Origin: Mesostigma viride
Lineage: Eukaryota > Streptophyta > Mesostigmatophyceae > Mesostigmatales > Mesostigmataceae
Assembly: GCA_009746045.1 (NCBI GenBank)
Contig: RPFO01000082.1
Span: 2,478,487-2,542,486 of the forward strand
Direction: 5' to 3'
Length of the DNA stretch: 64,000 nucleotides
A program made the translations under genes and the position numbers. The notes beneath the pieces were generated by a model. That model did not search any database and had not been told where the DNA came from. It was given only the letters and a program-made list of their open reading frames with translations. How positions within the stretch are numbered: the stretch's first letter is position 1; every line of letters starts with the position of its first letter. This document shows, one piece after another, positions 20,850 through 31,443 of this stretch.

Positions 20850-22121
20850 ATGTCGAACGTTTCTGATCGTGAGGGCTCTTCGGAGTCAAGCCTGTCCCCA
20901 TCGTCCGAAGATTTGGACTACCGGGCGGCAGTGCGGGGCCGGCAGGGGAGGGATGATCACGCTGGCAGCGATGCCGGCAGTGGTCGCTCGTCTTCGGACG
21001 AGGACCCGCGGTTCCTGGATCAGTTGGCGGCAAGGCCGCCGCTATACAATGTATGGCGTCCCAACGCACCACCGGCGGAAGGGCAGCCCACGGCCCCGAG
21101 CTGGTCACGGGGCCGGGGAGGGTGGTGCCGGTATTGGGGGACATCCCGTCAGATGGCTACGACGAGGACGAGGACCTCGTGGATCTCGAGTTGCCGGAGG
21201 ACAGGGAGAAACGCGAGGAGCTGCTCCGCCGAGAGGCAGAGCGCATTCGGCAGGAGGCCCAGCTCCGCAAGGAGCTGGAGCAGCAGCGCGAGCTGGAGGC
21301 TCAGCGCGAGGCTCAGCTGCGGGCGGAGACTGAGATTGACAGAATAGCCCGGGAGCTCGCGGAGCGGCAGCTGGAGCGGGATCGAGTGGCGAGGGCGGGT
21401 CTGCGCGCGGGGCCGACAGGCGCGCGAGAGGCGCCCCCATACGTTCTCCGCAAGAAGAACGAGCTTTACACCTTTGCGCACAGGCGCACAGCGCGCTCCT
21501 TTAGGCGCATGGCTGGAGATGTGCTGCAGGAGACCGACTCGTCGGTGGAGATGCAGCCAGGAGCGCGGGGAGAGGAGCTGGTTTTGATGGACCCGGCCAT
21601 GGTGAGGCAGAGCGTCTGGCCAAGATAGAGTACGCCAGGCATTGCCAGCGGAAGGCCAAGAGGGCAATGGTGCGGTCCATGGCGGAGAACAGTTTGGCTA
21701 GGGAGCGCGCAGCCAGGGAGGCGCAGCATCGGGAGATGAAGCGACTCCGTGCGAAGGCGCACGACGCAGCGGAGAAGACCCGGCGTCACCAGGCGCGGCT
21801 GGACGCAGCGATGAAGAGGTCAGAGGCGACACTGGCAACGATGGTGGGCCCGGCGAGGCGTGAGCAGGAGGCCGGCTGGCGAGGAAGAGCAGGCGGAATG
21901 CACGTGCCCTAGACAGGCGCATGCGCAAGGAGGAGCGGGCTCTGCGCAGGTATCAGGAGGCGGCCAGGACCTGGGCTCTGCAGGGAGAATTCGGAGACGC
22001 AATCCGGTTTGAGCGTGGTCTGGCGCCACATGAGCCGCTGCCGAGGACGCGTATTGGACTTCATGCGTACCCCACAGCCAGCAAGGGCCCAGCGAGGAAC
22101 GGCCTTGTTAAACGCGCGTGA
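20850..22121 (+). pseudogene. Extra 5' ORF of the copia element, coiled-coil protein, frameshifted
   Basis: Starts at ATG 20850 after the LTR with an acidic, Ser-rich N-terminus. A long Glu/Arg/Gln-rich region follows (about 21180-21400; REKREELLRREAERIRQEAQ), typical of a coiled coil, then an Arg/Lys-rich region. Following the coding character requires frame changes near 21100, 21610 and 21890. It ends at 22121, before a separate start at 22188. I do not recognise a family. It may be an additional gag-like or structural protein; coiled coils are common in retrotransposon RNA-binding proteins. Confidence 0.6.
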
Positions 22122-22178
22122 GCGTGTTCGCGCTGGCGCAGACACACCCCACCCCCCACCCCCACACCCAAACACACC

Positions 22179-23620
22179 ATGCAGACCGACACGGACCTGG
22201 AGCTGGACCGCATCGCTGCACTACTCCACCAGGAGCTGGACGCAGCGGAGGCCAACCCGACCAAGCGGGCGCGGGCAGCAGAGGCAATCGAGCAACTGCT
22301 GAGGGCCGCCAAGCGGGTCCGCCAAGGAAAGTGGCAGGAGGGGTGTGGACCATCGTCTACGCCCCAGCGGTCGCATCCAGAGGAGGATGGTGACGAGGGG
22401 AAGGACGGGGGAGCACCAGGGGGAGGGGCACCAGCAAGCACCGGGGGTATGGCGGGCGGCAGCAACGCTGGAGCGACAACCCAGCAGCAGCAGCAGCCAC
22501 AGCATCAGCAGCAGCAGCAGCAGCAGCAGCCGCGGCAGCAACAGCAACAGCAACCGCAGCAGCAGCAGCAGCAGCAGCAACCTCAACCACAAGCGACTGT
22601 CGCTGTACCACAGCGACCCAGGTTTGATGCATCCCGTAGGGAAGATAGGATTACCTTCCCAGGTCTAGCTGAGGGATTTGTGCAGGAGGATGCACTTGAG
22701 TTTCTTTTCAAGATAGAACACTCATGGTCCCATGATAATATCCGTGATTGGTTTCCTGCTCTTAGGGTGTCTAACACGATCCACCAATCTGCACCTAGCA
22801 TAAAACAAATGGTGCAGATGTATGAGAGGAGGGCAGCACGCCTGGGGCAGATGAGGTGCAAATCTTCACAGAATTCATAGCAGACCTAAAAGGGCTGTTG
22901 ACCAAGGGGGAACACCTGCAGGCTCTCAAGGGGTTCACATGGTTGGCTTCATACAAAGTCAACAAGTCTGACTACGTACGGACAACAAACAGTATGTCCT
23001 GTACATAGACAGGGACGAGGAGTTGAAGAAGCTCAACTCTAAGTACCTGATCCATCAGTGGCTCACCAAAGCCGAGTTAGACAAGAACACCAATGCAGTT
23101 CTGCTGGCTGGCCTTAAAGACAAGTGGGATGATTTTAGGGGGGCCATGTTGTTCATTCAGCAGAGCCTAGAACCCTTCTCCACTGTCAAGGAACCCAAGG
23201 TTAACAAAGTCCAAGGGGGGGTAGTCAGGACGGTGCAGGGCCTAGCAGGAAGAAGCTCATCAAGGAGGTGGTAGCTCAGGTCAAGGCGGTGTTCAAGGGT
23301 CCCCAGCAAGGTAAGAAGGCAGGGGGGTCATCCAAGCAGCAGGGAAATCAGACAAGGGGGGAAAGGGGAACACAGGCAGTAAGGCAGGGCCCTCTCAGGG
23401 GCCTAGTCAAAAAGGTAAGCCTCACGACTCCACCCTGTACTGCACCAGGTGCTCATGCAAGGGGCATGAGAGGGATGATTGCTGGAAGGGCAAACCCGAA
23501 CTTGGATCTGATGTGGATGTGTGCCCAGGTTGCTGGGAGCCCCGCCACCCGTTACCTGCAGGGGGACGCTGCAACAAGCCCAGGAAGGGAGCCTCGACGG
23601 GGCGCACCCCAAAACAAGCC
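22179..23620 (+). pseudogene. gag: Copia gag: poly-Gln region, capsid-like domain and CCHC knuckle, frameshifted
   Basis: Structural protein of the virus-like particle. A first block (22188-22470) is followed by a poly-Gln tract (about 22483-22600) and then a capsid-like segment (RITFPGLAEGFVQEDALEFL onward) resembling gag domains that bind the element RNA. A CCHC knuckle of form Cys-x2-Cys-x4-His-x4-Cys is encoded near 23436-23477 (CTRCSCKGHERDDC), followed by a second Cys-rich stretch. The frame changes near 22850, 22985, 23215 and 23412; two of these fall in G or A runs. The true start is probably the ATG at 22179. Confidence 0.75.
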
Positions 23621-24655
23621 AGCACTCAGGACGACTGTAAGTCTCCTGTACCCTGGTTTCTTAATGGCCGTGTACCCTCTATTTGCTCTGTATTGCCTGA
23701 CAGTGAGGACGTGGATTGGGACCTGGCTTATGACATGACGTTAGCACAGGTGGCCCAAGATCCCACTATAGCCTCCTTAGATGCAGCAGCAGATAAGGTT
23801 ATATCCTATGCCAGGTTAGCCCAGCAGCTACACAAGGCAATGGGGCATGAGGCAGTGGCAGAAAGGCTGGCCAATAAAATTGATGGCCGTGACCTGGAAC
23901 AGATGTGCAGGCATGTCAGGAAGCACTGTGAAGCGTGCCAACTGCATGCACCTAAACCCAAGAGATGGCATGTGGCCACCCCACCACTGGCTAGAGGAAA
24001 GCTAGTAGGGGATGTGATACACCTGGTGAAGGACACGGTGTATTACTTGGTCCTAAAAGATGCCTGGTCTAGGTTTGTGGTGATAGAACCCTTGCCAGGC
24101 ATGGCCAATGAACAACTGCACAGAGCCCTGCTGATTGCACTAGCACGGTATCATCCTCAGGAAAAACTAATGCTGGATCAGCAGTTCACGTGGATACAAG
24201 ATTATCCTGATCTGCCCAAGATAGACATTGCTGGGGCTCAAGATCATGAACGCCAGGGGATGATTGAACGTACCATGCGTGCTATCAGGGACCTCATAAA
24301 GAAAAATGAGTCCAGGACAGCAGAGTCTGGGAGCTATGCTGATAGGACAGCGTGGGCAGCTGAGGTGTGCAGAACTCTGAACACCAAACCCCTCATGTCT
24401 TCTCCTTTTGGTGAAATCACATCAATTGGCCTGCAATCAGGTAGCTACTCTCAGGAGGTACTAGACCACTACAACACGCAAAGGCAACACTTGGCCAAGT
24501 TGCTGGCAAAAAAGGATAAAAGTAATGCCAGGCCTGTGTTTGAAGTGGGGGATCAGGTACTCTACTATAGGGAGGGGAAGGGAACAAAGCCCACTCTGGT
24601 AGATGGCATGGTCCAGCTGAAATCATCAGGTTGTCAGAAACAGGTGACACGGTGA
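23621..24655 (+). CDS. Copia integrase
   Basis: Inserts the cDNA copy into host DNA. An HHCC-type zinc domain is visible (HKAMGHE ... HCEACQLH near 23830-23948). The catalytic core follows: an aspartate in GDVIHLV, a second in LMLDQQFTW where most copia elements have SDNG, and the glutamate in GMIERTMRAIRD. The ORF is open from about 23513 to 24655, and the upstream end is continuous with the gag knuckle region. A frame change near 24620 leads to the next ORF. The second aspartate context is unusual, so activity is uncertain. Confidence 0.85.
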   Translation, partial: STQDDCKSPVPWFLNGRVPSICSVLPDSEDVDWDLAYDMTLAQVAQDPTIASLDAAADKVISYARLAQQLHKAMGHEAVAERLANKIDGRDLEQMCRHVRKHCEACQLHAPKPKRWHVATPPLARGKLVGDVIHLVKDTVYYLVLKDAWSRFVVIEPLPGMANEQLHRALLIALARYHPQEKLMLDQQFTWIQDYPDLPKIDIAGAQDHERQGMIERTMRAIRDLIKKNESRTAESGSYADRTAWAAEVCRTLNTKPLMSSPFGEITSIGLQSGSYSQEVLDHYNTQRQHLAKLLAKKDKSNARPVFEVGDQVLYYREGKGTKPTLVDGMVQLKSSGCQKQVTR

Positions 24656-26652
24656 CTATTCAGCATCACAGAGAGCGAATGGTTGGCAAGCATAGACTGA
24701 AGCTTTATTACCCTCCTTTGGCAGACGTGTCAGGGGTAGAATTCTTGGACATGGATTCAGAGCCTCAGTCTGGTGGGTTGGTCTCACCCAGTGAATTGGC
24801 CAGGGACATAGCTGATGCAAGCAACACAACCATAGACGCTCCTGTGTTCCTCAGTGGTGCAGCCCCACCACAGCCCAATGGTCCAACTGGGCAGGAGGAA
24901 CGTGCACTGGATGAGCAGCAGGTCGCTCCTCCCTCATCTCAGGAACAGCCACACGAAGCAGCAGATCCTGTTGTCCCCAGGAATAAATTTGCTGAGGCTC
25001 TAAAAGCTCTACATAGAGCACACACTGCCAAGGCACAAATGGCAGCAGGTGCAGCACAAGTCAATGCTGTGGGTGAATCTAACCAGGATCCCAGTATTCT
25101 GGCAGTAGACACACAGGCACAGGTGAGCATCATCAGTGCACAAGCTGTATCTGGCCTAAGTCTGCAACGCTCGCCCTGGGCTAGAGTGTCAGATTTTTCA
25201 GGCAAAACAAAAATGGCAGTCAAAGGCCAAGTGCTAATTCCCATTCTGGGTGTGCCCACTCCCTTCCAGGTAGTAGAGGGCTACAAGGGGAATGCACTGC
25301 TGGGGGAACCATTTGTCTCATACCCTGGAGTAGTCATCTCAGCTGGGAGGTTGAGTGTGACTGGGGTGGGGCAGGTCACCCTGGACCATTTTAAAATTCC
25401 TTTAACACAGATCAGTGATGGCCTGGAAGCAGCCATCAATGCTGTCAACATAAAATACCTCCCAGGTCAGGAACCCTGTGTTGATTCCCTCATTCATTCT
25501 CAGAAGCTACACCCCTCTGCGTTTGGGCTTGGTAGATGGGACATAGCGTCCATGTCTCCCTTGTCCTATGATGATGTGGTCAAAGACTGTCAAACGCAGA
25601 TTGGTTTTCTGAAATGGATGGAAGCCTTTAACAGGGCTAGAGAGGAATGGGTTTGTCCTGATCCACGTAGCAAGTCCCAGGTACCACCTGTAACACCGAT
25701 TGAGGCACTGCCACAAGGGGCCAGAAAGCTCAGACTGAAGTTTGTCTGCAAGCATAAACCCCAGGCAGATGGGACACCTCCCATTTTTCATGCCAGACCT
25801 TGTGTCACGGAGTTCAGGGGCTCCACTGAGCTAACAGAGGCTGAACTGTATACCCCTGGTATTCAGCAGACGTCTCTTAAGGTCCTGTTGGCCACTTTCC
25901 TTCACCATCTGAATGCTGGTAAGGACTACGTGTGTAAAGCCACTGACATTAAACGAGCCTTCCTTAAAGGCAACCCTGACATAGCCCAAAAGGTGTGGAG
26001 GGGTCAAGTCTATGTGGTAAACACTCCCAAAGTCTGGTCTGGGGACATCAAGGAACCTCATCTAAGGCCTAACTTGGGGGTAGAAGGGCTTCAGTCAGCA
26101 CCTAAAATTTTTAGGCTGTCTGCCCAAGAGGTCTTCCTGAAGCTGGGGGCCCAGTATGATGATATTGACCCTTGTTTCTTCACCATCCCTCATCCTGCTG
26201 GTATGATGATGTTTGTGTGGCATGGGGATGATCAGCTCATTACTGGTCCCAGGGCAGCTGTGGAGGATTTCATTGCTCAAGTGTCTGCTAGCTTTGAATT
26301 AGGCAAGCAGCTGGAGCTGGGGAAAGATCCTGTCAAGTTCTGTGGCATCATTCTGAACCTGTTTAAGGAGCAGAAGGAGTGGGTGTGTTCTCTCAAAGCA
26401 TCCCCTGAGTATGTCATGTCTTGCAAAGATGTTCTTCCCTCTGACATCACTCCTGATCTCTGTCCCACTATTAGGGGTAAGCTAGGTTGGCTGTGTGCCA
26501 CTTGTGCTCCTCACCTGGCAGTGGTCAGCAGAGTGGATGATGATGTCCTCATGGAGGTAGGGTCTAGGGCTATTAAACAGGTGTTACATGATGGCCCTCC
26601 CCTTATTCTTCATGCTTGGATCTGTTCCAACCCATCCACATCACATGCATGA
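24631..26652 (+). CDS. pol: Copia protease-like domain and reverse transcriptase
   Basis: About 670 codons. The N-terminal part has a basic RxxVGKHRLKLYYPP segment. An aspartic-protease-like domain follows near 25090-25400: AVDTQAQVSII, where DTQ replaces the usual D-T/S-G, and a distal ALLGEPFVSYPGVVI segment like the protease hydrophobic-hydrophobic-Gly motif. The reverse transcriptase (25600-26600) shows TDIKRAFLKG, a GLQSAPKIFRL block and a catalytic HGDD in FVWHGDDQLITG in place of YVDD. In canonical copia the protease lies before the integrase. The frame shifts near 26640. Confidence 0.88.
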   Translation: MSETGDTVTIQHHRERMVGKHRLKLYYPPLADVSGVEFLDMDSEPQSGGLVSPSELARDIADASNTTIDAPVFLSGAAPPQPNGPTGQEERALDEQQVAPPSSQEQPHEAADPVVPRNKFAEALKALHRAHTAKAQMAAGAAQVNAVGESNQDPSILAVDTQAQVSIISAQAVSGLSLQRSPWARVSDFSGKTKMAVKGQVLIPILGVPTPFQVVEGYKGNALLGEPFVSYPGVVISAGRLSVTGVGQVTLDHFKIPLTQISDGLEAAINAVNIKYLPGQEPCVDSLIHSQKLHPSAFGLGRWDIASMSPLSYDDVVKDCQTQIGFLKWMEAFNRAREEWVCPDPRSKSQVPPVTPIEALPQGARKLRLKFVCKHKPQADGTPPIFHARPCVTEFRGSTELTEAELYTPGIQQTSLKVLLATFLHHLNAGKDYVCKATDIKRAFLKGNPDIAQKVWRGQVYVVNTPKVWSGDIKEPHLRPNLGVEGLQSAPKIFRLSAQEVFLKLGAQYDDIDPCFFTIPHPAGMMMFVWHGDDQLITGPRAAVEDFIAQVSASFELGKQLELGKDPVKFCGIILNLFKEQKEWVCSLKASPEYVMSCKDVLPSDITPDLCPTIRGKLGWLCATCAPHLAVVSRVDDDVLMEVGSRAIKQVLHDGPPLILHAWICSNPSTSHA

Positions 26653-27132
26653 TGGACAGTTCCATGGAGTCACGGGTAGTCACTAAGGTACAAGCCAGAG
26701 AGGCAGGTCTCTTTATGTTGTCTAACCCCACTGGCAAGCAGTCTTTGGTTTCCTGGTTCAGCAGACTCCACAAGCGCAAGGCAGTCAGCAGCAATGTAGC
26801 TGAATGCCGTGCTGTGGTATCTGCTGTGTTATGCCAGGTACTTGAACCATCTGCTGGTGTGGTTGCAGCATCAGGCTGGTAGTTATGCTGGTGTCAAATC
26901 CCATCTGCTGACTGACAGTCAATCCCTTCTCTCTTTCCTGGACAACCCCTTGGCTGTGCACACCGATTTGGACTGGATTGTCCTCAAGCAGGAGTGTACC
27001 TATCTGGAGTCCAAGACTCACATCCGAGACCCTGACAATGCAGCAGATGCACTCACAAAAGTGCCACAGGCTGCAGGGCCTCAGTACAGAGTCCTATACA
27101 CGCTGATGAACCCATATAATGGCAGAGGGTGA
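26616..27132 (+). pseudogene. Copia RNase H, frameshifted
   Basis: Removes the RNA strand during cDNA synthesis. The first part (26616-26850) has SRLHKRKAVSSNVAECRAVV, matching the conserved S-T/S-AE block. After another frame change near 26840 comes LTDSQSLLSF, with a conserved aspartate, and NAADALTK, the typical copia RNase H end. Stop at 27130-27132. Confidence 0.85.
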
Positions 27133-27506
27133 AGTGCCTCAGCCTAGGGCTATTAGCACCAGATAGGAGGGTGGTCATGGGGTGGCAGGGTCTGAAGTGT
27201 CCCACCCGTAAGACTCTCTTTGCGTCATTAAAGCTTGAGGTCAGAAGGGTCCTCCTTTATTGATGGCTTGTTCTTTGTCAATAAAACGTGTGGTCATATT
27301 TTTCTGGCAATGGTTTTCCCAACACAGGCACCCAACCAGTGGGATGTTGTATCCAACACGGAGGAGCTATGGGCGCTTTTATAAATGCATCTCTTTCAGT
27401 GTCCTGGTTGTCCCTGTGGGGAACCTTGCTTATCAGTAGTGGTTGGCATATGAGTGGGTTGTGGGAAGAGTCTTCCCCTCACTCCCCAAAGAAAAGTAAT
27501 AATGGG
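27133..27506 (+). other. Copia 3' UTR and polypurine tract
   Basis: No ORF of note. The purine-rich stretch AAAGAAAAGTAATAATGGG directly before the 3' LTR is the probable plus-strand primer. Confidence 0.75.
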
Positions 27507-28028
27507 AGTTATTCTAGGGCTTCAGGCCTAGACTATCAGTACACGTGGCGTTGTCCCCGTCTCCCAAGTGGGATACGGACATGGACGGTAGTGTAGTACA
27601 CTGGACATATCTCTACTAGGATTTAGATCCGCACGTGCCATGATGGGCACGTGGGTGCTAGATATTAGCACTGAGATATGTAGTGCACACGCACGTGGGT
27701 ATTCACGTGGTAGGGTTTATGAGCTGTGATGCAGACCACAAGGTGGCTGCAGTGCTAGTCCTGTACGGAGGTCCTAGGGGAGGTCCAGGATCGTCCACGT
27801 AGTGCTGTTAGGCAGTCGTTGCCTGTGGGCATCGTATCAGTCCTAGCTGGAGTAGATCTAGCTGGACGGAGCCAGCACCTCATTGGTTAGCACTAGTACA
27901 GGATAGCTAGGTTACCCTAACCTACGTGCCCATGCAATCCAGCTTGGCAAGCTTGCATGGGTTGATATTATGCCAGCCATTGCATAATCCAACACACGTT
28001 CGCATCCATTTGCACGAGTGCATTAACT
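27507..28028 (+). repeat. 3' LTR of the copia element
   Basis: 522 bp, same as 20284-20805 by eye; GGCAG follows directly. Confidence 0.95.
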
Positions 28029-28033
28029 GGCAG

Positions 28034-28734
28034 GGGAGGGCAGATGAGGTGCCTAGCCTTTTCTTATGTTGTGTGATCGAGTTGGGCATGTTTTTCGGCT
28101 TCTTGGATGGAAAACATCATGTCTAGGTGGCCTTATACACAGAAAAACCTCATTTAGCGCATGTTCAGGATTTAGCACGCAAAACCTTATAACTTGAGCT
28201 AGACTTGTCGGAATGACCTGGGACTTGGAACACAGTTGTCCCCCTGTTAGACGGATTTTTGCTGCAGGAAAAAGTTTTTTTTTGACGTGTTTATAAAAAG
28301 TTATTCCCAATGTCCGGAAAAAAAAGGGTAATTTTGCGGGGAAATTAATAACTGCATGATCGAGGTTTTGCCCTTTTCATGATGTAAATAGCTCAGCAAG
28401 CTACAAACTCAGGGAACTAAAAAACGCTGCAGGCAGTTTTGTAAATAAATGTGTGCATTGGCTGGGGCATACCCAGCCCTATGTAATTAGCGTCTTTTGC
28501 TATTTATTATAGCGCATTATTGGCGTATATATATTCATTGAGAATGATAGATTACGAAGGTGAGATAGGCATGCAACATAAGGAAAAAACCGATGACTGG
28601 GAGAATAACCCTGAAGAAATTAATAGTAATCTGACACAGACATCCAAGGATCACGCCAGCGGCACAAGGTACAACTAACTATACATCACAAAACTACACG
28701 CAGCAACAGCGCTGCCGGCCCACCATGCAGGCCT
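28034..28734. other. No gene seen
   Basis: Continuation of the sequence the copia element entered. AT-rich, unassigned. Confidence 0.5.
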
Positions 28735-28936
28735 GGAAGGAATCTAGACCGCGTGGGTCGCGACAAAGTCGGCCCGGGTGCGGCGGAATAACACATCAGC
28801 CACGGTGCGAGTGAGGGCGAGTGACAGACGCTGCCGCCAATACGAGGACCACGTGCGGGCCGACCACGGGGCGGTCTGACCCTCGAGGTCGAGGCGGTCT
28901 TCACGGCGCTGGCAGCACTCGTGGAAAAACTCCGCT
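28735..28936 (-). pseudogene. Fragment of a LINE-2 relative: C-terminus of the endonuclease ORF
   Basis: The minus strand encodes a continuous stretch with ECCQRREDRLDLEGQ, APWSARTWSSYWRQRLS and RRTRADFV. It aligns to the LINE-2 C-terminus near 62485-62650 (ECCRLREDRLDLEGQ, APWSARTWTSYWRQRLS). The nucleotide sequence differs at many third positions, so it is a related family, not a recent copy. No stop interrupts it. Confidence 0.85.
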
Positions 28937-28972
28937 GGCGTATATATATGGGTAGTCTGTATATATGGCTAG

Positions 28973-29132
28973 ATTTTGCGGTGCAGCAGGGCTATTAGGT
29001 TCCTCCCGTTAGGAGTTTCCATTGGTCTTATCGTAGTATAGAGATTTTACATGGCTCTGTATAGAGGTTTATAGCTGGGCGTTTGCTTTGGTTTGAGTGA
29101 TTTCACTCTGCTGTAAGTAATTATATTATTAA
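28973..29132 (+). mobile_element. LINE-2, 5'-truncated copy of 160 bp
   Basis: Matches 62637-62793 with few changes. Flanked by 13-bp duplications TATATATGGCTAG (28960-28972, 29133-29145). Confidence 0.92.
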
Positions 29133-29145
29133 TATATATGGCTAG

Positions 29146-29535
29146 TTGTCTAGATGGGGGCAACCGATTATGGGATAGCTTAGGCATTACAGCACTTGAA
29201 ACGATATTAGCGCACCGCGTTATAGTACCTTCAATTAGCTCTGGCACCTTGTGGCCATCAGCTTGCGCCTTAATTAGCCGACGTCTTGCGCCCACCTCAC
29301 ATTTGTAGCATAAGCTATGCGTCAGCCTACCTATGGTATTGCACTGGTTGTATTGCACCCACAGTGTTGCGCCCCGGCACCATGCCGTGGAGAGAGCGCT
29401 CTGTGGCCTGCCCACCTGCGGCAGTGAGAGAAGCTAGGGCGCCCTCCCTCCTTCTCGCTGTGTATAAAGGGTTGAAGGTTCCTTTACTCTGTATTGGCAC
29501 CCACGTGACGCAGTCACGTGCTTATTAATTAATAT
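29146..29535 (+). repeat. R2 repeat, near-complete copy
   Basis: From TTGTCTAGATGGGGGCAA to the hairpin CACGTGACGCAGTCACGTG and a TATTAATTAA tail. Non-coding. Other copies: 31263-31787, 37862-38060, 33745-33832 (inverted), 3215-3256 (tail). The hairpin-plus-tail end suggests a SINE. Confidence 0.8.
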
Positions 29536-29679
29536 ATGGGTAGTACCCCCAACAAGTGCATGGACAACTCACTAGAGATGTTATTTAGTGCCCCCAATCA
29601 TAACTTAGGGTTGTGCAAATGAATTTCAAGTGATATTAGCATATGTCAAATTTTAAGGTTTTGGGGGTGCCACCTCCCC

Positions 29680-29968
29680 TTAATTAATTAATTAATTAAT
29701 TAATTAATTAAACATGACGTGCTCCCGTTGGGGAGTCACGGAGCACCGAGGTGCTTTTAATCCCTGTGTGTGCATGCACAACAGGAGAAAGGGCAGAGAC
29801 CCCCATTCTCCTTCATGCCAAAGGCATGACACAGCTGCACTCGGACACGCTAAACGGACACGCTAACGATCCGGCAATCTGTGGGTGCAATACATAAGAC
29901 CCATGCATGTGAGCATAGCATAACAAGGAGCGTGGGCAAGTAATCTGATCATAGCCAGGACGTATCAT
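29680..29968 (-). repeat. SINE-like repeat with TAAT tail, copy 2
   Basis: Same family as 453-766, without the 44-bp insertion. A (TTAA)n tail at 29680-29712 is followed by the CTCCCCAACGGGAG hairpin in inverted orientation. Confidence 0.65.
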
Positions 29969-30635
29969 GGCTGTACGAGGACTAAGCTAAGTCTATGGCT
30001 GGTTGTGTACCGTGCGTTAGCGGTGCACGTGACTATAGGTATGTTGGCACAGTAAGTCGCGGCGGCCTGATTGGGGCGGCCTGATCGTGGAGACGAGATA
30101 CCTGAAACCAGAGCTCCCCAGCGTGTCATTGTGGTTATAGGGTGGAGGTATGAGGATGGGATGGATTGGGGGTGGGATGGATTGGGGGTAGGGTGCCGGA
30201 GACACAAAGATGGGGTGGGATAGGGGTTGGGGGCGACATGTCCTGTCTGCCGCGCGCGTTGTCAAACGATACAGTTTCTTCCTTGCGTGTACTTGCTGCC
30301 CTGGTGCCTACCCACGCCGTGCACCTCTCCCCCTCATTAAATTAATTAACTCTGGTTTGTCCCCGCACTGCCACCTGTCCCCCCGTGCAGGTCCGCGCGT
30401 TCCACCCATCAATCTGTCCATTCATCCATCCATCAAGTTAACCATCCATCCTTGTGCTGCATGCTTGGTCCTCCCGCTACCTCCCTCCCTTGTGCTGCCA
30501 CCTGCCCCCCCCCGTGCAGGTCCGCGCGCGCCAGCTGTGAGGCACCGGCACGTACACAGACGACTCGGACATCGTGGCCGGTGAGACAAGAAGGGTGGAT
30601 TCTAAGCACGCGCATGGCTGCCATAGCAGCAGCGA
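29969..30635. other. No gene seen
   Basis: Unassigned, with short GGGTGGGATGGATTG and CATC repeats at 30140-30230 and 30410-30455. Confidence 0.5.
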
Positions 30636-30740
30636 CTACCAATGGATACGAGCTAGGGCTATTATGCAAGCTATTCTAGCCCACTGGGGCGTCCACATCT
30701 TGTGGTTGATCATCAGGTCCCCGCCCCTCCAGTACACCTT
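30636..30740 (-). pseudogene. Coding remnant with YWRGGDL motif
   Basis: The minus strand encodes NRYRHKQHSEDPQKPKVYWR followed by GGDLMINHKMW. Related segments lie at 10715-10835 and 37395-37480, and a looser one (NRYTYWRPGRDVIHVDHKPW) at 63544-63783. Probably a LINE ORF segment upstream of the reverse transcriptase; domain not identified. Confidence 0.5.
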
Positions 30741-30837
30741 GGGCTTCTGGGGGTCCTCTGAGTGCTGCTTGTGGCGGTATCTATTACCTTGAACCTGTGG
30801 TGCCTGCCAAGCTTTCAAGGCATTGAATGCATGCTAG

Positions 30838-31016
30838 CGCGGGCATTATTTACGCCGACGACACTACCCGGCTCCTTGAGAGTACATACGGCACTGACGT
30901 GCAGACCGGCTCAGTGGCGCTTAATTAATTGACTCAGTGTCTAGCCTTTGAGCTGCAGTGCCCGCGTGGCCGGACTCCGCTATAGATCAGAAAGAAGACA
31001 GAGGCGCCCTATAGCT
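30838..31016 (+). pseudogene. LINE-1-family reverse transcriptase fragment (YADD box)
   Basis: Encodes AGIIYADDTTRLLES and, after damage and an in-frame stop, ISKKTEAP. It matches LINE-1 at about 9448-9580 (DIIYADDTTLFED ... VSKKTEA). Degenerate. Confidence 0.75.
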
Positions 31017-31128
31017 GCATGCATGGCCGGGTGCATGGCCGTATGGGTCACGACAAATGACAAGATTTCCGCCATACCTCTTCCTCGATCCAATTGACGG
31101 CTTAATTGTGTCGACCTTATGTACCAGT

Positions 31129-31262
31129 AAAATTAAATTAAATTAAATTATAACATGACTCCGGGAGCTAGATCATGTAGCACATATTCCTTGCTGAATG
31201 GATGATGGAGGGGGGCGAAGCCGCGGAACCGAACTTAAAGCTAGAGTTAACTCTAAGCTATC
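31129..31262 (-). pseudogene. LINE-1b 3' UTR and (AATTT)n tail
   Basis: Matches 3338-3470: (AATTT)n tail at 31130-31152, then the ACATGA/TCATGT hairpin. The R2 repeat at 31263-31787 separates it from the coding part at 31790. Confidence 0.75.
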
Positions 31263-31391
31263 TAGTCTAGATGGGGGCAATCGATTATGGGATAGCTTAG
31301 GCACTACAGCACTTGAAATGATATTAGCGCACAGCGTTATAGTACCTTCAATTAGCTCTGGCACCTAATTGTGGTCATCAGCTCCGGCGCC

Positions 31392-31443
<52 letters not shown>

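Larger units (their letters stand above)
20284..28028 (+). mobile_element. Copia-type LTR retrotransposon, complete, 7.7 kb
   Basis: Two apparently identical 522-bp LTRs (20284-20805, 27507-28028) flanked by GGCAG duplications (20279-20283, 28029-28033). The termini are AGTTATT...ATTAACT rather than TG...CA. The interior has an extra 5' ORF, a gag region with a poly-Gln tract and a CCHC knuckle, then integrase, protease-like, reverse transcriptase and RNase H domains. Reverse transcriptase after integrase is copia-like, but protease after integrase is not canonical. The frame changes many times although the LTRs show no difference, so either the copy was mobilised in trans or the sequence has indel errors. 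Confidence 0.95.

Noticed and set aside
22221-22632. Minus-strand Leu-rich and Ala-rich frames opposite the copia gag
   Set aside because: Shadows of the (CAG)n poly-Gln tract on the sense strand.
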